NCBI GenBank assembly: GCA_009841265.1
Contig: VXMB01000009.1
Location: 665,911-729,910 of the forward strand
Length of the DNA: 64,000 nt
Direction of reading: 5' to 3'
Source: Gemmatimonadota bacterium
GTDB taxonomy: Bacteria; JAAXHH01
Shown here one piece after another: positions 58,113-64,000 of this stretch. The notes under the pieces are model-generated. The model searched no databases. It saw nothing but the letters and a program-made list of their open reading frames with translations, and was not told where the DNA came from. Within the stretch, counting starts at the first letter, position 1, and the number at the start of each line of letters is the position of its first letter. A program made the translations under genes and the position numbers.

Positions 58113-59018
58113 TCACTTGTTGGTAATGCCGGTTGGACAGGCGAAGGCCGCGACGGCCTCCACGTATCCTTCCGGCGAACCTGTGTCGTAGTGATCCCCG
58201 TTGATTTCCAGGGCGAAGTACGCCCGTTGAGTGGTCAACATGGCCTGTGCCCCGGTCAGTTGAAGTTCGCCGCCTTCCGTGGCACCGCCTCCTTCCATCC
58301 GCGCCAGGCAATCGAAGATGTCCGGTGTCATGGCGTGCAGGCCGAACCAGCAGAGGTAGGTGTCGGCCGGCATGCCCTCCACGCGCAGCCGTTCCCGCGC
58401 CAGGTCCGGTTCGGGCTTCTCCACCGCGGTGTCCAGTTCGTAGAGTCCGTTCCACCGGGGCACGGGACGGCCCGAAACCGTCCCGAACCGGCCGATTTCA
58501 TCGACGGATTTGCGGATCACGCCCGAAACCGGCGCCTGCAGTTCCGCGTAGGCGTCCAGCAACTGTCGCGCGCAGCACCGGTCTTCCCCGCTGAGGTACA
58601 GGTGATCGCCGAGCATGACCAGGACTGGATCGCCACCGATCCAGGCCTTCGCGCGGAGGACCGCGTCGCCGAACCCCCGGGGACGGTCTTGCGTGATGAA
58701 GGTCAATTTCTCTGAAAGTTCGCCGGGGGATTCGGCCGCGGCGAGCAGGTCCGCTCGGTTTCCGATCGCGGATTTTAACGGACCGGGTAACCGCGAGAAG
58801 CAGGCGCGAAACATCGCCTCGTCTTCTGGCGCGATCACCAGGCCGATTTCCTCGATGCCCGCGTTGACCGCTTCCTCGATGATCAGTTGCAGCACGGGGC
58901 TCACCCGACCCTGGACGTCCACGATGGGGAACAGCGCCTTGCGCACGGCGCGGGTCGCCGGCAACATGCGGACGCCGTGCCCCGCCAGGGGGATGACCGC
59001 TTTTCGTATTGGTTTCAA
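58113..59018 (-). CDS. UTP-sugar-1-phosphate uridylyltransferase (GalU-like)
   Basis: A 301-residue nucleotidyltransferase that resembles GalU. The NTP-binding loop reads AVIPLAGHGVRMLPATRAVRKALFP, followed by LVMLGDHLY and the late acceptor site VEKPEP. GalU normally has GxGTR and KEMLPI in the loop; here GHGVR and KALFPI replace them, so sugar choice may differ. It forms UDP-sugar from a sugar 1-phosphate. It lies 34 bp after an arabinokinase-like GHMP kinase on the same strand. Confidence 0.85.
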   Translation of the reverse strand: MKPIRKAVIPLAGHGVRMLPATRAVRKALFPIVDVQGRVSPVLQLIIEEAVNAGIEEIGLVIAPEDEAMFRACFSRLPGPLKSAIGNRADLLAAAESPGELSEKLTFITQDRPRGFGDAVLRAKAWIGGDPVLVMLGDHLYLSGEDRCCARQLLDAYAELQAPVSGVIRKSVDEIGRFGTVSGRPVPRWNGLYELDTAVEKPEPDLARERLRVEGMPADTYLCWFGLHAMTPDIFDCLARMEGGGATEGGELQLTGAQAMLTTQRAYFALEINGDHYDTGSPEGYVEAVAAFACPTGITNK

Positions 59019-59052
59019 CCCGGTCCGACTCCTTCAAACCCGCCGTGAATGT

Positions 59053-60510
59053 TCAGTGGATCCTATAGACGCGGTGCCCGAATTCGAGGGCGCCAGGCGA
59101 AGTTCCGGTGAAGAGTTCGGCCTCGATCCCGGTCGCTTCGCCGTAACGTTCCAACAGACGATCCAGATGGTCCAGCATGCGGTCGTTCCCCGCGACGGCG
59201 ACCGTCCCGCCTGCTCCACCGCCCGTAATCCTGGCGCCGTAAAAACCTGCTTCCACCCCCAGTTTCCTTGTTTCCCGGACGATCCAGGCCGTTTCGGCGG
59301 ACCCGAGCCCGCACCGGTGCGTGTAACTCCAGTCCGAAGCGTACATCAGCCTGCCCGCCCGCTCGAGGAGTGCCGGTTGTTCAGAAGACCCCGCCCGCCG
59401 GATGCACTCGGTGAAGCCGTTCACCCTGCGGTGTTCGTACACCGGGTGTTCCACGCGGCTGCGCACCTTGTAAACAACCTCCGGATCGACGGTCGTCACG
59501 GGATCGGGCGTGGTTCCGTACCGCCGCATGAACGCCCGGCCCGTGATGCTCGATGGCAGCAGGGACCGGCAGGAATCCACATATTCGGACGTGGACAGGT
59601 TGCACAGGTATCCCAGGCGGAGATTCGCGGCGGCTCCGTTGCCGGACCGCAGATGATCCTGCAGGATCGCCAGGCCCATGAACGCGCCGATTCTGCTGTT
59701 CGTATACCTCGCGCCCTTGATCTCACGGCGGACGCCCGAGTTGATGCCGATGAAGCGTACGCCGTCCGGGATCGGTATCTGTTCCCGCACGGTATGGGGC
59801 TGGCAGAGCAGGGACAGGAGGTGGCCCCGGGTACCCATTGCGCAGGTGACCTGGTCCATGATGCCGCAGGCCGCGCCGACCACGTGGTTTTCCACCTTCT
59901 GGGAAAGGACGGCCACCGTCATCCCGTCCAGGTTGATCCCGTAGAGCAGGCTCAGTCCATGCATGGCCGCGATTTCCAGCGCGGCCGACGAGGACGCGCC
60001 GACCCGGAGCGGTATGTTGCTCCCCAGCACGATCGTAGCGCCGTGGGGGAACCGTTCCATATGCCCTTCGCCCTGCAGCACGCTGAAAGCCCCGGCAACG
60101 TAGGCCGCCCAGGCGGATTCCGGCGTGCCGGAGAAACGCCGTTTTACGGTATCATAATCCACGGTGCCCGAACCCGGCGCCAGGTCGTCGAGCGCCAGTG
60201 CAACGTCCGGAGAAAGGCCCAGTCCGTCCACGCCGGCGCTGTGCAGGACCACTTTCCGGTCGTCCCGGGCCTGAAGGCCCATCAGAACGGCACGGTCGAG
60301 GGTCATCTCGCAGACCAGCGAACCGCTGTAGTCCGCGATGCCGCCCATGCAGTCGAGACGCGCGGGCGCTCGTACGACGTAAATTGGTTTCCGTGCCGCG
60401 AAGCGCGTCCCCAGCGGTCCGAACGGGCTCTCCGGCGTACAGGCCAGGGCGTGCTCGAAGGCCTCCGCGTCGGCGGGCAGGTTTCCACGATCCGTCAGGC
60501 AATCCAGCAT
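59053..60510 (-). CDS. GHMP sugar kinase, galactokinase/arabinokinase-like
   Basis: A 485-residue sugar-1-kinase. The N-terminal substrate motif is APARLDCMGGIADYSGSLV, close to plant L-arabinokinase (MGGIADYSGS) rather than the GEHTDYN of galactokinase. The ATP loop reads LRVGASSSAALE, and the third motif ITGGGAGGTVAV is near the C-terminus. It would phosphorylate a free sugar such as L-arabinose or galactose at C1. The neighbouring uridylyltransferase could then make the UDP-sugar. A TTGAAT-16-TATATT promoter lies upstream. Confidence 0.87.
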   Translation of the reverse strand: MLDCLTDRGNLPADAEAFEHALACTPESPFGPLGTRFAARKPIYVVRAPARLDCMGGIADYSGSLVCEMTLDRAVLMGLQARDDRKVVLHSAGVDGLGLSPDVALALDDLAPGSGTVDYDTVKRRFSGTPESAWAAYVAGAFSVLQGEGHMERFPHGATIVLGSNIPLRVGASSSAALEIAAMHGLSLLYGINLDGMTVAVLSQKVENHVVGAACGIMDQVTCAMGTRGHLLSLLCQPHTVREQIPIPDGVRFIGINSGVRREIKGARYTNSRIGAFMGLAILQDHLRSGNGAAANLRLGYLCNLSTSEYVDSCRSLLPSSITGRAFMRRYGTTPDPVTTVDPEVVYKVRSRVEHPVYEHRRVNGFTECIRRAGSSEQPALLERAGRLMYASDWSYTHRCGLGSAETAWIVRETRKLGVEAGFYGARITGGGAGGTVAVAGNDRMLDHLDRLLERYGEATGIEAELFTGTSPGALEFGHRVYRIH

Positions 60511-60566
60511 TTGCAGCGATCCCGCGTTTCATGCTCCAGACAAACAGGTTGGAATCGATCCGCCTT

Positions 60567-60594
60567 AATATATCCGACTGCCCTGGATATTCAA
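60567..60594 (-). promoter_or_regulatory. Promoter of the GHMP kinase operon
   Basis: TTGAAT (60594-60589), 16 bp, TATATT (60572-60567) on the minus strand; leader about 50 bases to the ATG at 60510. A second perfect TATAAT (60647-60642) without a good -35 lies further upstream. Confidence 0.5.
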
Positions 60595-60647
60595 CGAAAC
60601 TTTGGCTCGGACGCCCTTCGACGGTCGTCGCCCGGGCCATGATTATA

Positions 60648-60677
60648 TTGACAGGACCGATTTTGGCCGTGTATTTT
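60648..60677 (+). promoter_or_regulatory. Promoter of the UvrD/PcrA helicase gene
   Basis: TTGACA at 60648-60653, 18 bp, TATTTT at 60672-60677. The leader to the ATG at 60771 is about 87 bases. Confidence 0.5.
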
Positions 60678-60770
60678 GGTATCGCCCTGCTCACCGAAAT
60701 TTCCAGATGGATGAAGCTGGCTGAATTCCGGGTGGACTGTCCTTCTCTCTTGGCCGTTTGGGAACGGTGA

Positions 60771-62981
<2,211 letters not shown>

Positions 62982-63012
62982 TGATAAATCGATGTGTTGA
63001 TATATTGAATAA

Positions 63013-63031
63013 GCGCCGGTCGATCCGGCGC
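63013..63031 (+). other. Perfect hairpin in the gatC leader
   Basis: GCGCCGG (63013-63019), TCGAT loop, CCGGCGC (63025-63031), just before the gatC ribosome-binding site (GAAGGGG at 63036-63042). It could act as a transcription pause or translation-control element, or as the uvrD terminator without a T-run. Confidence 0.4.
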
Positions 63032-63051
63032 ATGCGAAGGGGCGACAAACC

Positions 63052-63336
63052 ATGACGGTAACTGTCAAAGACGTCGATCATGTCGCGGCATTAGCCCACC
63101 TGAAGTTCTCGGATGAAGAACGGGAACAGCTGGTGGATCAGTTGAATGCCATACTCGCGTACATGGAGAAGCTCAATACGCTCGACACGACGGCCGTAGG
63201 TCCGACTTCCCACGTGCTGCAGCTGAAGAACGTCTTCCGCGATGACGAAGCCGGAACGTCGCTGAGCCAGGAAGAAGCGTTGCGGAACGCACCGGCGTCC
63301 GATCGCGGCCATTTCACGGTACCCAAGGTAATCTGA
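63052..63336 (+). CDS. gatC: Asp-tRNA(Asn)/Glu-tRNA(Gln) amidotransferase subunit C
   Basis: A 94-residue GatC of normal length. It has DHVAALAHLKFSDEERE, the INAIL-like LNAILAYMEKLNTLDT and VGPTSHVL, followed by FRDDEAGTSLSQEEALRNAP. GatC stabilises the GatAB amidotransferase that turns Glu-tRNA-Gln into Gln-tRNA-Gln (and Asp into Asn). GAAGG precedes the ATG. GatA and GatB are not next to it; kdsB follows after 7 bp, an unusual partner. Confidence 0.95.
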   Translation: MTVTVKDVDHVAALAHLKFSDEEREQLVDQLNAILAYMEKLNTLDTTAVGPTSHVLQLKNVFRDDEAGTSLSQEEALRNAPASDRGHFTVPKVI

Positions 63337-63343
63337 AGGCGAT

Positions 63344-64000
63344 ATGGGATCCGATATCCGGAGAATCACGGGTCTCATACCGGCCCGCTACGCTTCGACG
63401 CGTTTCCCCGGCAAGGCGCTGGCGCCCTTGCGGGGCAAACCGATGATACAGCACACCTACGAGCGGTCCAGCCGGGCGCGGTGCCTCACCGATCTGTACG
63501 TCGTGACCGACGACCGGCGCATAGCGGACGCCGTCCGCGGGTTCGGCGGCGAACCCATCATGACCGCACCGGATCACCCGAGCGGTACGGACCGGCTGGC
63601 CGCGGCCGTACGGGAGATGGATACGGACGTGGTCGTCAACATCCAGGGAGACGAGCCGCTGATCACGCCTGAAGCCATCGAAACGGTGGTGCAGCCCCTG
63701 GTCGACGATCCGGACCTGCCCATGACGACCCTCGCGCACCGGATCACCAGGACGGAGGACTTGCTAAATCCCCACATGGGCAAGGTGGTCTTCGACGGAC
63801 GAGGTCTGGCGCTGTACTTTTCCCGCTCGCCGCTGCCCTGGCCGGGGGAACGGCCGGACCGGGAATACCTGCGCGAACACAGGTTCTACAACACGGTGGG
63901 TCTCTATGGGTACCGGCGGTCGTTCCTGCTCACGTTCGCCGGGCTTGAACCGACACCCCTGGAGCGGGTCGAACGGCTGGAACAGTTGCGGGCCCTGGAA
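63344..64000 (+). CDS. kdsB: 3-deoxy-manno-octulosonate cytidylyltransferase, N-terminal part (cut by window edge)
   Basis: 219 residues to the window end. It has the nucleotidyltransferase start GLIPARYASTRFPGKAL, the VVTDDRRI stretch, HPSGTDRLAAA and VVNIQGDEPLI, then the KdsB-specific LYFSRSPLPW and VGLYGYRR. It activates Kdo as CMP-Kdo for lipopolysaccharide, which supports a Gram-negative envelope. The ATG at 63344 has GAAGG upstream and lies 7 bp after gatC. Full-length KdsB has about 250 residues, so roughly 30 are missing. Confidence 0.94.
   Translation, partial: MGSDIRRITGLIPARYASTRFPGKALAPLRGKPMIQHTYERSSRARCLTDLYVVTDDRRIADAVRGFGGEPIMTAPDHPSGTDRLAAAVREMDTDVVVNIQGDEPLITPEAIETVVQPLVDDPDLPMTTLAHRITRTEDLLNPHMGKVVFDGRGLALYFSRSPLPWPGERPDREYLREHRFYNTVGLYGYRRSFLLTFAGLEPTPLERVERLEQLRALE

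Overview
The window is 64 kb of densely packed, G+C-rich bacterial chromosome with short intergenic gaps and genes on both strands. KdsB (LPS Kdo synthesis), a MltF-like murein transglycosylase and a multihaem c-type cytochrome point to a Gram-negative, respiring bacterium. The mix of phytanoyl-CoA-dioxygenase (PhyH) proteins, sulfatases, a mandelate-racemase-type dehydratase, RraA, HpcH and DapA-like enzymes, FtsX-type permeases and HEAT-repeat fusions resembles uncultured marine or soil lineages such as Latescibacterota or Poribacteria. That placement is inference from gene content only. No insertion sequence, prophage, CRISPR array or rRNA was seen.

Layout. 1-3.7 kb (minus): a tight operon of aldo/keto reductase, TSUP anion exporter, sulfatase and MFS transporter (cut by the window start). 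3.9-9.8 kb: an orphan ABC substrate-binding protein, an amidohydrolase/MFS pair, an ornithine-cyclodeaminase-like enzyme and an HpcH/HpaI aldolase. 10-12.5 kb: two tandem, different class-V aminotransferases. 12.5-17.5 kb (minus): an envelope operon of a lytic transglycosylase with two sensor domains, MgtE and a YihY/BrkB protein, divergent from an MscS channel. 18.8-26.9 kb (minus): an enolase-superfamily dehydratase, PhyH, YdcF-like protein, methyltransferase, a three-gene ABC-2 exporter and a PhyH-HEAT fusion. 27-31 kb: FtsX-type permease, tRNA-Phe and a pentahaem cytochrome. 31-34.8 kb: FAH-family enzyme, HEAT/zinc-ribbon protein, beta-decarboxylating dehydrogenase and a DapA-like aldolase.

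35-46 kb (plus): GlcF-like Fe-S protein, FmdB zinc ribbon, PepA, CpdA-like phosphoesterase, a two-gene NAD-linked formate dehydrogenase (NuoEF fusion plus FdhA), then an ECF sigma factor overlapping a large anti-sigma/bactofilin-like membrane protein. 46-64 kb: second sulfatase, YgjP metallopeptidase, IleS, pyruvate kinase, Na+/solute symporter, MFS-HEAT fusion, RraA, a sugar-1-phosphate uridylyltransferase next to an arabinokinase-like GHMP kinase, UvrD/PcrA helicase, GatC and the start of KdsB.

Possible pathway links: sulfatase, sugar dehydrogenase and anion exporter in one operon suggest use of sulfated sugars. GHMP kinase plus uridylyltransferase suggest UDP-sugar salvage. Formate dehydrogenase can feed NADH, and aldolases and dehydratases serve sugar-acid breakdown. 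Several intergenic regions carry readable sigma-70-type promoters (TTGACA, 16-18 bp, TATAAT-like). The features most worth a second look are the HEAT fusions, the dual-sensor transglycosylase, the sigma/anti-sigma/bactofilin unit and the FdhA that lacks one Fe-S site.
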